Shown here: piece after piece, positions 1-8,269 of the stretch
Numbering within the stretch: position 1 is the first letter of the stretch
Layout of the letters: the number at the start of each line of letters is the position of its first letter
Source of the DNA: an uncultured Sphingomonadaceae bacterium
Lineage (GTDB): Bacteria; Pseudomonadota; Alphaproteobacteria; Sphingomonadales; Sphingomonadaceae
Direction of reading: 5' to 3'
NCBI GenBank assembly: GCA_947503245.1
Contig: CANNCV010000001.1
Span: 1,239,501-1,303,500 of the forward strand
Length of the DNA: 64,000 bases
The notes under the pieces: model-generated
What the model was told of the DNA's origin: nothing
The model's input: the letters and a program-made list of their open reading frames with translations, nothing else
Databases searched by the model: none
Position numbers and translations under genes: made by a program

Positions 1-376
1 CGCGTTCGGCTGGGCTGTTAGCCGCGACCGCAGCTATGCCGGTAAAACCATCCCGCAAATTATACGCCCGCGCCGCATCTTCATTGCCGCCATAATCGCT
101 GAGCGTGTGCAACTGCCATCCGGCGTTCCAGATCTTGTTTTTGCAAAATAGCATATTGGCGGCCAATAGGCGATAACCGGTTGATACTACGCGCTCATCG
201 GTTTCGCGCAGTGCAAAAAATGGTGCCAGCTTTGGATCAATATCATGCTGTTGGTCACTATTCTCCGTTTCATTTGTGATAGCGGTTTTTTGAATGGCAA
301 AAAAAGGCTGGGCGGGCGCATATAAAAAGGCCGCATTCACCATTGCCGATATACATGTAATTTGGAGTAACCGCAT
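1..376 (-). CDS. Secreted PDZ-type (possibly M48-linked) protein, N-terminal part
   Basis: This reading frame is open from an ATG at 376 to the window edge, so only about 125 N-terminal codons are present. It starts with a signal peptide: a short MRLLQ n-region, a hydrophobic stretch, and an APAQPFFA cleavage region around residue 27. The mature part has a pattern I recall from sphingomonad exported proteins (DERVVSTGYRLLAANMLFC, then a LHTLSDY block), followed by GIAAVAANSPAE, which resembles the start of a PDZ domain (VxxVxxGSPA). In those proteins an M48 peptidase or further PDZ sequence follows, but that part lies outside the window. The gene is divergent from the TIR gene and shares a 128-bp spacer with it. 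Open frame and signal peptide are seen directly; the family is an inference. Confidence 0.6.
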   Translation of the reverse strand, partial: MRLLQITCISAMVNAAFLYAPAQPFFAIQKTAITNETENSDQQHDIDPKLAPFFALRETDERVVSTGYRLLAANMLFCKNKIWNAGWQLHTLSDYGGNEDAARAYNLRDGFTGIAAVAANSPAER

Positions 377-504
377 ACTGCTCTGTTACAGCGATTTTGA
401 TGCTTTGAACAAGAGAGACTATGATAAAGAAAAAGAATCAATCAAGCGGGACGATAGATGGGGTAATACTCGCTTGCAGATTGTAAGGATGAGGGGCAGA
501 TCAG

Positions 505-1743
505 GTGGTTGATGTTTTCATATCTTATTCCCGAGCCAATCAGGATAAGGTGCGCATATTGGCGAAGCGCGTCACCGCTTTGGGCTATAATATCTGGTGG
601 GACGACGCACTGCCGCCACATAAATCCTATAGCGAAGTTATCACTGAGAAAATTGGCGAGGCCAAAGCCGCTATTGTTGTATGGTCTGAAAGTGCGAGTA
701 AGTCCGAATGGGTAAGGGCGGAGGCTGACGTTGCCCGTAACCAGAAAAAACTGATCCAGACCAGTTTTGAAGACGATATATTGCCGCCAATGCCTTTTAA
801 CCAGATTCAGGTCGCATCATTGGCTGATTGGGATGGTGAAAGCGATCATCATGGTTGGCAAAAAGTACAGGCCAGCCTCCTTGACCTTTGCGGACCCCCG
901 GCCAAAAACACAGCGGAAGATAAGCGGCCTGTAGGCGGCATCCCCGATGAACCGCCACCCGGCGCTGAACGTGCACCGATTGTGCGACCCGACACGATCC
1001 CGCAAGCTCCTGTGCGTCCGCAGCCAAATTATCCGCTGATTGGAGATGATAACGGAAACTCTATGGCCGTTAAAGCTATTGTTGGGGTGGCAATCCTGAT
1101 TGCTATCGTCATGGCCATCATCTTCTGGCCTAGCGGTGATGATGTTGATGACATTATAAGTGATGATCCTTCTGGTGAAGAACAGGATTTGGCGCGCTTT
1201 GGTCGTGACGCAGTTATCAATGACCGTGATGGCTGGACAAATGTGCGCTCCGGCCCGTCTACCTCAGATGCTGTGATAACCCGTGTGGTGGATGGGGAAA
1301 TTTTCAAAACCTATGAGCAATCCGGCAATTGGTGGGAAGTCAAACTGCTCGATGGGCGCACAGGCTATATGAATCGCAACTTGATTACCTTGCTGGATGA
1401 TCAGAGCGAAGCTGGCGGCGAGGTGGAAGGTACAGAACAGCAAGAAATACGCGATCCTGTGCTTGACGGTCTTCGGTTTGCCAGTCCAAGAGTCATTATC
1501 CCTGACTCCAATAGCCGCACGATCACCAATATGGAGATTAACGATCTTGACGCTCTTGAACTGCGCTTGGCCCGCAATGAGATTTTTGCGCGCAAAGGGT
1601 ATATTTTCAAAAATCAGCAATTGCGCAATTGGTTTGAACAATTTGACTGGTACGCACCGACGCGTGAGAATGTCACGTTGAACGATGTGGAATTGGGCAA
1701 TGTCGATCGCCTTAAAATTGCTGAAGAAAATGTCGCTGAATGA
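505..1743 (+). CDS. Membrane-anchored TIR domain protein with SH3 and YARHG domains
   Basis: The 412-residue protein starts at a GTG preceded by GAGGGG. A TIR domain fills residues 3-125. It opens with VFISYSR, and the WxxxE signature at 69-73 puts a Glu where TIR NADases have their catalytic Glu. A Pro-rich linker (145-180) leads to one membrane helix (about 189-208) and an acidic stretch. A bacterial SH3 domain follows (about 235-297, NVRSGPS and GRTGYMNRN), then a C-terminal YARHG domain (about 345-410, RNEIFARKGYIF and DWYAP). With the helix in the inner membrane, the TIR should be cytoplasmic and the SH3/YARHG pair periplasmic, where SH3 domains often contact cell wall. The stop overlaps the next gene's start (ATGA), so it is probably co-translated with the cyclase. 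NAD cleavage versus scaffolding cannot be decided from sequence. Confidence 0.85.
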   Translation: MVDVFISYSRANQDKVRILAKRVTALGYNIWWDDALPPHKSYSEVITEKIGEAKAAIVVWSESASKSEWVRAEADVARNQKKLIQTSFEDDILPPMPFNQIQVASLADWDGESDHHGWQKVQASLLDLCGPPAKNTAEDKRPVGGIPDEPPPGAERAPIVRPDTIPQAPVRPQPNYPLIGDDNGNSMAVKAIVGVAILIAIVMAIIFWPSGDDVDDIISDDPSGEEQDLARFGRDAVINDRDGWTNVRSGPSTSDAVITRVVDGEIFKTYEQSGNWWEVKLLDGRTGYMNRNLITLLDDQSEAGGEVEGTEQQEIRDPVLDGLRFASPRVIIPDSNSRTITNMEINDLDALELRLARNEIFARKGYIFKNQQLRNWFEQFDWYAPTRENVTLNDVELGNVDRLKIAEENVAE

Positions 1744-3623
1744 CGGGTTCAGACAGTGCAGATAAGGCATCTGAGCATAGTATAATGACGGACGTGCCGA
1801 CGGTTGAGCAGATTCAGCACAATGTTGCCAATGGCGATATATTGGAAGCCTATGATCTGACGGAAAAAGCCTTGCGCGCATATCCAGAAGACAAATTACT
1901 CGCCTTTTGGAAAGCGCGTTGCTTGACCGAACTTGGCCAATGCGAAGCAGCCATTGCCTATTTCGAAAGCAACAATATGCTTGAGTCCGGACTGCCAAAG
2001 GTGGAGACACTTTATGGTCGGATGCTCAAAGAACGTGCGTTTAATCTTGGACCTGATCATTCGCAATTTTTTGAAATAATGCGGCAGGCCGCGCACCAAT
2101 ATGCGGCGACACATCATAGTGCACCCGATTCATTTGCTGCGGTAAATGCTGCCACTCTTCATTATCTCGCCGGAGAAGATGAAGAGGCCCGAAAATTCGC
2201 ACAAGAGGCAGAGCAATTATCGCTGCAAGAAGGCCCATCTTATTGGCAGGCCGTGACATTGGCAGAGGTTGCTTTGCTTTTGGGGCAATATGACGATGTG
2301 CTAAACCATATGTCTCATGCAGGCTCTTACAAGGACATTCCGCCGGCATATTTTGCCTCTACCATTAGACAGTTTAAACGCTTGCGAGATGTGGGGTGCG
2401 GCGGAAATGCGGGCCAAAACCCAGATTTCTGCACGGCAATTGATTCAGGGCTTGCGCGTTTGCAGCAGGACCCAGTGCTTGTTTATTGCGGCCATATGTT
2501 CCGCAGTGATGGGCAGGCCGAAGCCACATTGCGCAAGCATGTCGATGCGGTGCTCGACAATTTGCAATGCCGCATCAGTTTTGGACCATTGGCCTGTGGT
2601 GCGGATATTGTTATCGCTGAGGCGTTGCTTGATCGCGGTGCAGAACTTAATCTGGTTTTTCCCTTTGCGATTAAAGATTTTCGTGAAGTTTCGGTACGGT
2701 GCGGCGGCGATGAATGGATATCGCGCTTTGAGCGCTGTCTCGAAAAAGCGGACTCTGTCGTATTTGCGACTGCTGCGCGCTATGTCGGTGATGACAATCA
2801 ATTCGCATATTCTACGCGTGTTGCCATGGGATTGGCGATTACACGTGCACGCTATCTCTTTGCCGAAGCAGTGCAATTGGCTGTCGTCAATGACCAGACC
2901 AACAAAGCACTTGGCCGCGGTTCCAAAGTTGCTGGAACACGCGCAGATATTGCGGAATGGGAAGCTATTGGCGGAAAAACAGTCATTGTCCCTGCTGGTG
3001 AGGTCGATCGCAATCTGGTTTTCCCTGAAGCACCCAAGCCTTTCTCAGGTACAGAGCGATTGCGCCGATCGATAATATTCGCGGACTATGCCGGTTTTTC
3101 CGGACTGGATGAGAGGCAACTGCCTTTATTTGTGCAGCATGTCATGGGGCGCATTGGTGAGGTGCTGAACCGTTATGGCGATCAGGTTTTATACCGCAAC
3201 AGCTGGGGCGATGCCATTTATGCTGTGATCGAGGATCCTATAGTGGCAGCGAATATTGCCATTGATTTGCAACTGGGATTGCAAGGCTCCGCAGAATTAT
3301 TAGGCGGCCTGAATGTAGGGGAAGAGAAGAAGCGCAGGGGTATGCGCATCGGGCTCCATCACGGGCCATTGTTCAAAGGGCGCGATGCCATCACCGAGCT
3401 TGACCTATATTATGGGACAGAGGTGACACGAACAGCACGGATTGAGCCAGTTACACCCACAAATAGTATTTACTGCACAGAGGCATTTGTGGCCATGTTG
3501 GCGATGGAGGACGCACCCGAGTTAAATTGCCACTATGTTGGGCGCGTCGCCCTTGCAAAAAATTATGGGGACTTATCGCTTTTCCGGCTGGAACGCCGGG
3601 CTATACGCAAAGAAGCCGGTTAG
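1740..3623 (+). CDS. TPR-SLOG-type sensor with C-terminal class III nucleotidyl cyclase domain
   Basis: This 627-residue soluble protein has three parts. TPR-like helices fill about 25-210. A Rossmann-like region resembling SLOG nucleotide-sensing domains fills about 245-420: YCGHMF near 249, GPLACGADIVIAEALL near 282, NLVFPF near 304, and acidic and Arg residues after it. A class III cyclase domain fills about 443-615. Both metal-binding Asp are present (D449 in FADYAGFS, D491 in WGDAIY), and so is the transition-state Arg (R567 in TARIEP). Two usual residues differ: the purine-specifying Lys position is Asn (N487) and the usual Asn in VNxAAR is Thr (T563). The product, cAMP, cGMP or other, is therefore uncertain. 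It overlaps the TIR gene by four bases, and its stop overlaps the convergent dsbA-like gene by four bases. Confidence 0.8.
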   Translation: MTGSDSADKASEHSIMTDVPTVEQIQHNVANGDILEAYDLTEKALRAYPEDKLLAFWKARCLTELGQCEAAIAYFESNNMLESGLPKVETLYGRMLKERAFNLGPDHSQFFEIMRQAAHQYAATHHSAPDSFAAVNAATLHYLAGEDEEARKFAQEAEQLSLQEGPSYWQAVTLAEVALLLGQYDDVLNHMSHAGSYKDIPPAYFASTIRQFKRLRDVGCGGNAGQNPDFCTAIDSGLARLQQDPVLVYCGHMFRSDGQAEATLRKHVDAVLDNLQCRISFGPLACGADIVIAEALLDRGAELNLVFPFAIKDFREVSVRCGGDEWISRFERCLEKADSVVFATAARYVGDDNQFAYSTRVAMGLAITRARYLFAEAVQLAVVNDQTNKALGRGSKVAGTRADIAEWEAIGGKTVIVPAGEVDRNLVFPEAPKPFSGTERLRRSIIFADYAGFSGLDERQLPLFVQHVMGRIGEVLNRYGDQVLYRNSWGDAIYAVIEDPIVAANIAIDLQLGLQGSAELLGGLNVGEEKKRRGMRIGLHHGPLFKGRDAITELDLYYGTEVTRTARIEPVTPTNSIYCTEAFVAMLAMEDAPELNCHYVGRVALAKNYGDLSLFRLERRAIRKEAG

Positions 3624-4465
3624 CCAGCGGCCTTATCTTCGCGCGCTTTTGCTATCGCCTGTTTAAGCTCGTCAAAGCCTACCGCGCCGTTGAAAATCTG
3701 GTTTCCAACAACCCAGCTGGGGGTTCCGGTAAACTCCAACTGCTGCGCAATACGGACATTTTCCTGTAATTCTCTTTGCACTTCAGGGGTAGCGACAAAG
3801 GCGCGAGCGGCCACAAGATCAAGGCCAGCAGCTTGTGCGGCTGCGCTAATGGACGCTTTATCAGGGCGCGGGGCCTGGAACATGGCTTTGTGGAAAGCAT
3901 AATATTTATCTTGGCGCGCCGCAGCCAAAGCCCAAGCAGCGGCATCTGCACTCGCTTCGGACAATATGGGCAATTCGCGGAAGACGACTTTCAAATTGGG
4001 GTCTTCGGCGATCAGTCTTTCAACATCGCTTACGCTTTTGCGGCAGAAACCACATGCGAAGTCGGAATATTCAACCAGAACAACATCGCCATTAGGGTTG
4101 CCAGCAAAACTGGCATTGGCAAAGGGGGCTTCAATCTGGCTACGAAAGCCATTGATGCGTTGAGCGGCCTGTTTGGTGCGCAAACGTTCAATCGCTTCAG
4201 GAATGATTTCTGGATTTTCCAGAATATATTGTTCAATCAAGGCTTCAAAAGCCGCTTGTTCATCGGCGTCTATGCCAGCAGCGCGTGCAGCTGCATTGGC
4301 ATCTTTAGATTGCGCACTTGCCCCGGATGATTGCCAGAAAAATACCGCTATTGCGGCAGCCGCGGCCAAACCAACAGCACTTGCCATAAATATCCACTTT
4401 CTCTCTTTGCCCGCCTCTGCGTCAGAGCCAGCGTTGTGCGGCATTGCCTTATTCGATTGTGACAT
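3620..4465 (-). CDS. DsbA-family thiol oxidoreductase, membrane-anchored (ScsC/BdbD-like)
   Basis: The 281-residue protein has one N-terminal membrane helix (about 24-44) that would place its catalytic domain in the periplasm. Residues 60-110 form a charged helical region like the N-terminal oligomerisation segment of ScsC proteins. The thioredoxin fold follows, with a CGFC active site (C138, C141) and a TP dipeptide at 248-249 matching the cis-Pro loop. DsbA-type proteins oxidise or isomerise disulfides in exported proteins. AGGAA lies upstream of the ATG. The stop overlaps the convergent cyclase stop by four bases. It is about 48 bp from the M48 protease gene and follows it on the same strand, so co-transcription is likely. 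Whether it is an oxidase or isomerase cannot be told. Confidence 0.88.
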   Translation of the reverse strand: MSQSNKAMPHNAGSDAEAGKERKWIFMASAVGLAAAAAIAVFFWQSSGASAQSKDANAAARAAGIDADEQAAFEALIEQYILENPEIIPEAIERLRTKQAAQRINGFRSQIEAPFANASFAGNPNGDVVLVEYSDFACGFCRKSVSDVERLIAEDPNLKVVFRELPILSEASADAAAWALAAARQDKYYAFHKAMFQAPRPDKASISAAAQAAGLDLVAARAFVATPEVQRELQENVRIAQQLEFTGTPSWVVGNQIFNGAVGFDELKQAIAKAREDKAAG

Positions 4466-4513
4466 ACAGTATTCCTGAAAATGGTCGGCAACCGGTCAGG
4501 CCCGACAGGGCTG

Positions 4514-5920
4514 TTAACGTTGGCGATCTTCAATAGCGGCACGCGCTAGAATGGCAATATCCTCTGCGCGTATCCATTCTGGAGTGCCTCTTTCCAAGCC
4601 GTTCATAGCGATGGTTGCCTGACGCAGTGCACCGCCTGCATTGCCTTGCAGAACGGCCAGTTCAGCGCTTGCCAATGATGCGCGCGGGGTATCCCCTGTC
4701 TGGGCATAAACATTGCCGAGCTGGGTCCATGCAAAGGGGTTGCGAGTGTCACGCGATACGGCGGATTTGAGGACTTTTTCAGCCTCTGGCAAATGCTTTG
4801 GGTCTTCAGTAGCCAGCAGCGCATGGCCAAACAGACTCGCAATAAGCGGGTGGCTGTTGGTCAGGAACACAGCTTTTCGCAGTGGCTCCAGAGCCTCTTG
4901 TGGTTTGCCGCTTTCCAACAATATCTGCCCCTGCAATTCTAGGAAATAAGGGTCTTCCTGATTTTCGTTTAGCAGAGCTATAGTTTCGGCCTTAGCTTTT
5001 TCTGGGTAGGCGCTTTTGTGCCATGCATAAGCCCTTGCGTAACGTGCAGGAATGCTTTCATCATATTCAGGATAGTCACGGATGGTCACGCGCGGTTCCA
5101 AGATAAAGCCTTCAAGCTTGGCCTTTACACGCTTATATTTGGCTTCCAGAACAGGGTCTAATGGTCTGTTCCAAGCAGGGTCTTTAACATAAATATCCTG
5201 CAATGTGGTCACACGCTCTCCAGATAGCGGGTGGGTCCGGCCAAAGCTATTTTCCTGAGGGATGGCGAGGCGGAATTCCAAGTTTTGCAGCTTTTTGAAA
5301 AACGTTATCGACCCTCGACCAGTTAGACCGGCCGCAGAAAGATATTTTGCTCCGGCAACATCGGCCGCAGCTTCTTCATTACGGGTGTGAGAAAGAAAAT
5401 TGCTGAGGGCAGCCTGTTGACCAAGACCCAGCAGACCCAGACCCGCTTCAGGAGCACCGGCCGCAATAGCTGCTGCGCCCAGCAAAAGACTTAAAATCGA
5501 GATATTGCCTGCATTACCAGCATTTTGCCCACGAGTTATGGAATGCCCAAGAGCTATATGCCCCAATTCATGCGCGATAACGCCTTGCACTTCATTGGCG
5601 GTTTCAGCAGCGCGAATAAGACCGCTATGAATATAAACATCTTGTGTGCCAGCAACAAAAGCATTGATGCTGTTATTATTGATCATCACCACATTGACAT
5701 TTTCCGGTCTTAAACCAGCGGCGATAATAAGTTCACGCGACATTTCTTTGAGCAATTCTTCCGTTTCAGCATCGCGCAGAATGGAAAGGCCGCGCTGTGC
5801 CTGAACCGGTTGGATGGTGAGTAAGGCGATGATGCACATGCTCAACACAAGACGACCAAAAGCCTTGACTTTGGCATATATAGCGCCCGCTGATATAGTG
5901 AATTGCTGCGTTTCGAGCAT
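4514..5920 (-). CDS. Exported M48 metalloprotease with C-terminal TPR repeats (BepA-like)
   Basis: The 468-residue protein begins at the ATG at 5920; the frame extends further upstream, but this start gives a good signal peptide ending near PVQAQ. The zinc motif HELGH is at about 117-121 inside GVIAHELGHIALGH, and the downstream NEEAAAD supplies the third ligand near residue 183. A hydrophobic stretch (about 140-170) lies between them, and roughly 250 C-terminal residues form TPR-like helices. This matches the BepA/YfgC family of periplasmic proteases that control assembly of outer-membrane proteins such as LptD. The neighbouring DsbA-like gene fits a shared envelope quality-control role, which is inferred. 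No frameshift or missing catalytic residue is seen. Confidence 0.9.
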   Translation of the reverse strand: MLETQQFTISAGAIYAKVKAFGRLVLSMCIIALLTIQPVQAQRGLSILRDAETEELLKEMSRELIIAAGLRPENVNVVMINNNSINAFVAGTQDVYIHSGLIRAAETANEVQGVIAHELGHIALGHSITRGQNAGNAGNISILSLLLGAAAIAAGAPEAGLGLLGLGQQAALSNFLSHTRNEEAAADVAGAKYLSAAGLTGRGSITFFKKLQNLEFRLAIPQENSFGRTHPLSGERVTTLQDIYVKDPAWNRPLDPVLEAKYKRVKAKLEGFILEPRVTIRDYPEYDESIPARYARAYAWHKSAYPEKAKAETIALLNENQEDPYFLELQGQILLESGKPQEALEPLRKAVFLTNSHPLIASLFGHALLATEDPKHLPEAEKVLKSAVSRDTRNPFAWTQLGNVYAQTGDTPRASLASAELAVLQGNAGGALRQATIAMNGLERGTPEWIRAEDIAILARAAIEDRQR

Positions 5921-6094
5921 AGTGTTTTGCCTATATGAGGGGCCGGATAGGTGCGAATCTTGCGAGAAATATCTATTATTGACCATCATACACCTTTGCG
6001 CGCGCCGCCTGAACAGAGCATGAAATTTGTTTGCAAAACACCGCGACCCTGAGGATACCTTCGGCATTAAAGCCATATTGGCTGAATGCTAGTA

Positions 6095-6625
6095 TCAACT
6101 TGGCGATGTCGCTAGCGTGAGTTCAGGGTTGAGGCTCTTAACCTCTCGCAAAAAACTCTTCGGCTTTTTGAAATATTTGCTCTTGGCATTGGTTTTAATA
6201 CCTAGCAATTGCGCCACCTCCGCGACGAAGTGAACGCAGTTGCGCTTGCCAAGATTATAGCTTTTCTGGGGCCTGTCGCGCCACTCACCCATTTTTGCCA
6301 ATACTTTAGTATATTGTGCGTCTGTTAAAATGATGGAGAAATGCGGGTCGCTATTAGCCACATATTTTGTCTTGCTGGTCTCTATTTTGCCTTTGACAGA
6401 GCCGAACAGTATGCCCGGTGAGACATTTACCGCCGTGAAACCGTAATTCGTATCAATAACCTCTCCCGTGCCGTCGACAGTCCCTTTCAGGACAATGAAA
6501 GCGTGTGGAAAGCTGCTACCGAAATCATGACTATAAAAGGTGATGGTGACAGCAGCCTGCGCCGCCTGCGCACAAAAAAGCAAGGGCGCGGCGAGTAGGA
6601 GCAAAAAGAAACGAAAGGCGTTCAT
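6095..6625 (-). CDS. Secreted protein with LRAT/NlpC-like NCxHFV motif
   Basis: The 176-residue product of the ATG at 6625 starts with a classical signal peptide (MNAFRFFLLLLAAP, cleavage near AQAA). An upstream in-frame ATG at 6676 has a better ribosome-binding site (AGG) but would add 17 polar residues before the signal. The mature part shows SSFPHAF around H41 and KRNCVHFVAE around C130. An upstream His followed later by NCxHFV is the hallmark arrangement of the circularly permuted papain-fold group that includes LRAT and YiiX. A thiol hydrolase or acyltransferase in the periplasm is therefore possible. I recall similar uncharacterised proteins in sphingomonads. It stands alone between the M48 gene and the transporter operon. 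Function is not known. Confidence 0.65.
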   Translation of the reverse strand: MNAFRFFLLLLAAPLLFCAQAAQAAVTITFYSHDFGSSFPHAFIVLKGTVDGTGEVIDTNYGFTAVNVSPGILFGSVKGKIETSKTKYVANSDPHFSIILTDAQYTKVLAKMGEWRDRPQKSYNLGKRNCVHFVAEVAQLLGIKTNAKSKYFKKPKSFLREVKSLNPELTLATSPS

Positions 6626-6721
6626 GGATATTGGCATAGATATTGGGTCCAATGCGTCATTACTGGCAAAATGCATAATCGCCTGATTTAATCAAGGGAT
6701 ATAGACACATTCAAAAGTGCA

Positions 6722-8269
6722 TCATAACCCCAATGCATCCCGTAACCAACGCGCAGCTTCATCCGGGGTTTGCTTGTCTTCTTCCCTATCGACCTGATAA
6801 TTGGCCTCGCGCATTGTTTCTACCGGGATGGCACCGATAAGCGGCTGTAAAGCGGAGAGCAACCTTGCATCCTCTTTGCTCTGCGGTGAAATCATAATCA
6901 TGGCATCATAAGCGGGTACGGCGCCTTTAGGATCGTCCAACACTGTAAAGCCATAAGCGGCTATGCGTCCATCAGAAGAAAAAGCGCTGATCACATCAGC
7001 CTGACCGCTATCCAATGCATTATACATGAAAGTGGGATCGAAAGATGTTTCCTGCTTAAAGTTCATGCCATAGGCTTGCTCAACCGACTGCCATTCAGGA
7101 CGCTCCAGAAATTCCGTGTCTGCCCCAAACGTAAATTGCGGAGATACACGCGCCAGATCGTCGAGCGATTTTAGATCAAGTCTTTGCGCATCATCTTTGC
7201 GGACCGCAAAGGCATAGGTATTTTCAAAACCCAGAGCACCCAGCAGTTTGATGCCTTGTGTTTTTTCCACCCAGTCACCGATTTCCTCAAGCATTTGCGT
7301 CGCAGGCTTGCGGTCCTCGCGTTTCATTTCGTTGGTCCAGATGGTCCCCGAATAATCAATGGAGATGTCAATATCACCATTGGAAACAGCCTGAAAAACA
7401 ACCGCCGACCCCAAACTCTCGCGATAGCTTACCTTATATCCTGCTTCTTCCAGACGCTGCCCGATGACACGTGCCAGAATATATTGTTCTGAAAACCCTT
7501 TGGCACCAATGACGATGGAGTCGTCATCATTATTGCTACCATCTGGCAGCAATGCATAGCCAAGACCCAGCGCGAGCAGAACCGAAGCAATGATAACGCG
7601 CAGTCTTTTGCGCTGAGCAATCCCCGTTTCCACCATACCCAGCAATATATCGACAGATATGGCCAAAGCGGCAGCGCTAATGCAACCGGCCAGAACAAGC
7701 GACCAATTCTGTATTTGCAAGCCAATAAATATGAGATTGCCCAAGCTGGGCTGACCAACGGTTGTCGCCAAAGTGGCTGCGCCTATAGTCCACACTGATG
7801 CGGTGCGAATACCTGCCATAATTGTTGGCGCTGCCAATGGGCCCTCAACAAGGCGCAATTTTTGCCAGCCGGTCATGCCAATGCCGTCCGCTGCTTCTTT
7901 GAGCGCTGGGTTGACGCCATTAAGGCCCGTCACCGTATTGCGCATGATAGGCAGCAATGCATAAAGCGTAAGCGCCAGCAATGAAGGCAGAAAGCCAAGC
8001 GGCGAGATAATATCGCCCATGACAGTGGTAAGCGCCAACAAGAGCGGATAAAAAAGGGCGAGCAATGCAAGGGCCGGTATGGTTTGCACAAGGCTGGCAA
8101 AACCCAATGCAATTTGCGCAACCCTTTTGCTGCGAGCTGCCCATATTGCCAGTGGCAATGCGATCAATAGGCCAAGCGCCAGTGCGCTGAATGAAATGCG
8201 CACATGCTCGACCAACAATTCAGGCACGCGCTGAAAGCTATCGGCAAAGGCCTGACCAAAAACCGTCAT
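6722..8269 (-). CDS. Osmoprotectant ABC transporter, fused permease and substrate-binding protein (OpuBB-OpuBC type)
   Basis: The 515-residue protein begins at the ATG at 8269, which overlaps the ATPase stop (ATGA). Residues 1-215 are a ProW/OpuBB-type permease with several hydrophobic helices and the EAADGIGMTGWQKL coupling loop at about 126-139. A further helix at about 223-242 leads into a C-terminal binding domain from residue 252 (VIGAKGFSEQYIL, then DISIDYSG), typical of choline and glycine-betaine binding proteins of the OpuAC/YehZ family. The fusion tethers the binding protein to the outer face of the membrane, as in OpuA of Gram-positive bacteria. Together with the upstream ATPase it forms a complete importer for quaternary ammonium osmoprotectants. 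Exact ligand cannot be read from sequence. Confidence 0.88.
   Translation of the reverse strand: MTVFGQAFADSFQRVPELLVEHVRISFSALALGLLIALPLAIWAARSKRVAQIALGFASLVQTIPALALLALFYPLLLALTTVMGDIISPLGFLPSLLALTLYALLPIMRNTVTGLNGVNPALKEAADGIGMTGWQKLRLVEGPLAAPTIMAGIRTASVWTIGAATLATTVGQPSLGNLIFIGLQIQNWSLVLAGCISAAALAISVDILLGMVETGIAQRKRLRVIIASVLLALGLGYALLPDGSNNDDDSIVIGAKGFSEQYILARVIGQRLEEAGYKVSYRESLGSAVVFQAVSNGDIDISIDYSGTIWTNEMKREDRKPATQMLEEIGDWVEKTQGIKLLGALGFENTYAFAVRKDDAQRLDLKSLDDLARVSPQFTFGADTEFLERPEWQSVEQAYGMNFKQETSFDPTFMYNALDSGQADVISAFSSDGRIAAYGFTVLDDPKGAVPAYDAMIMISPQSKEDARLLSALQPLIGAIPVETMREANYQVDREEDKQTPDEAARWLRDALGL

Noticed and set aside
294-512. Plus-strand 72-codon ORF upstream of the TIR gene
   Set aside because: It overlaps the signal peptide of the minus-strand exported protein, has no family features and ends inside the TIR ribosome-binding region; it is chance coding.
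1264-2010. Minus-strand 248-codon ORF
   Set aside because: It is antisense to the TIR/YARHG and cyclase genes, both of which have clear domains; composition is typical of a shadow frame.
3776-4330. Plus-strand 184-codon ORF antisense to the DsbA-like gene
   Set aside because: It mirrors a gene with an intact CGFC active site and has no start signal.
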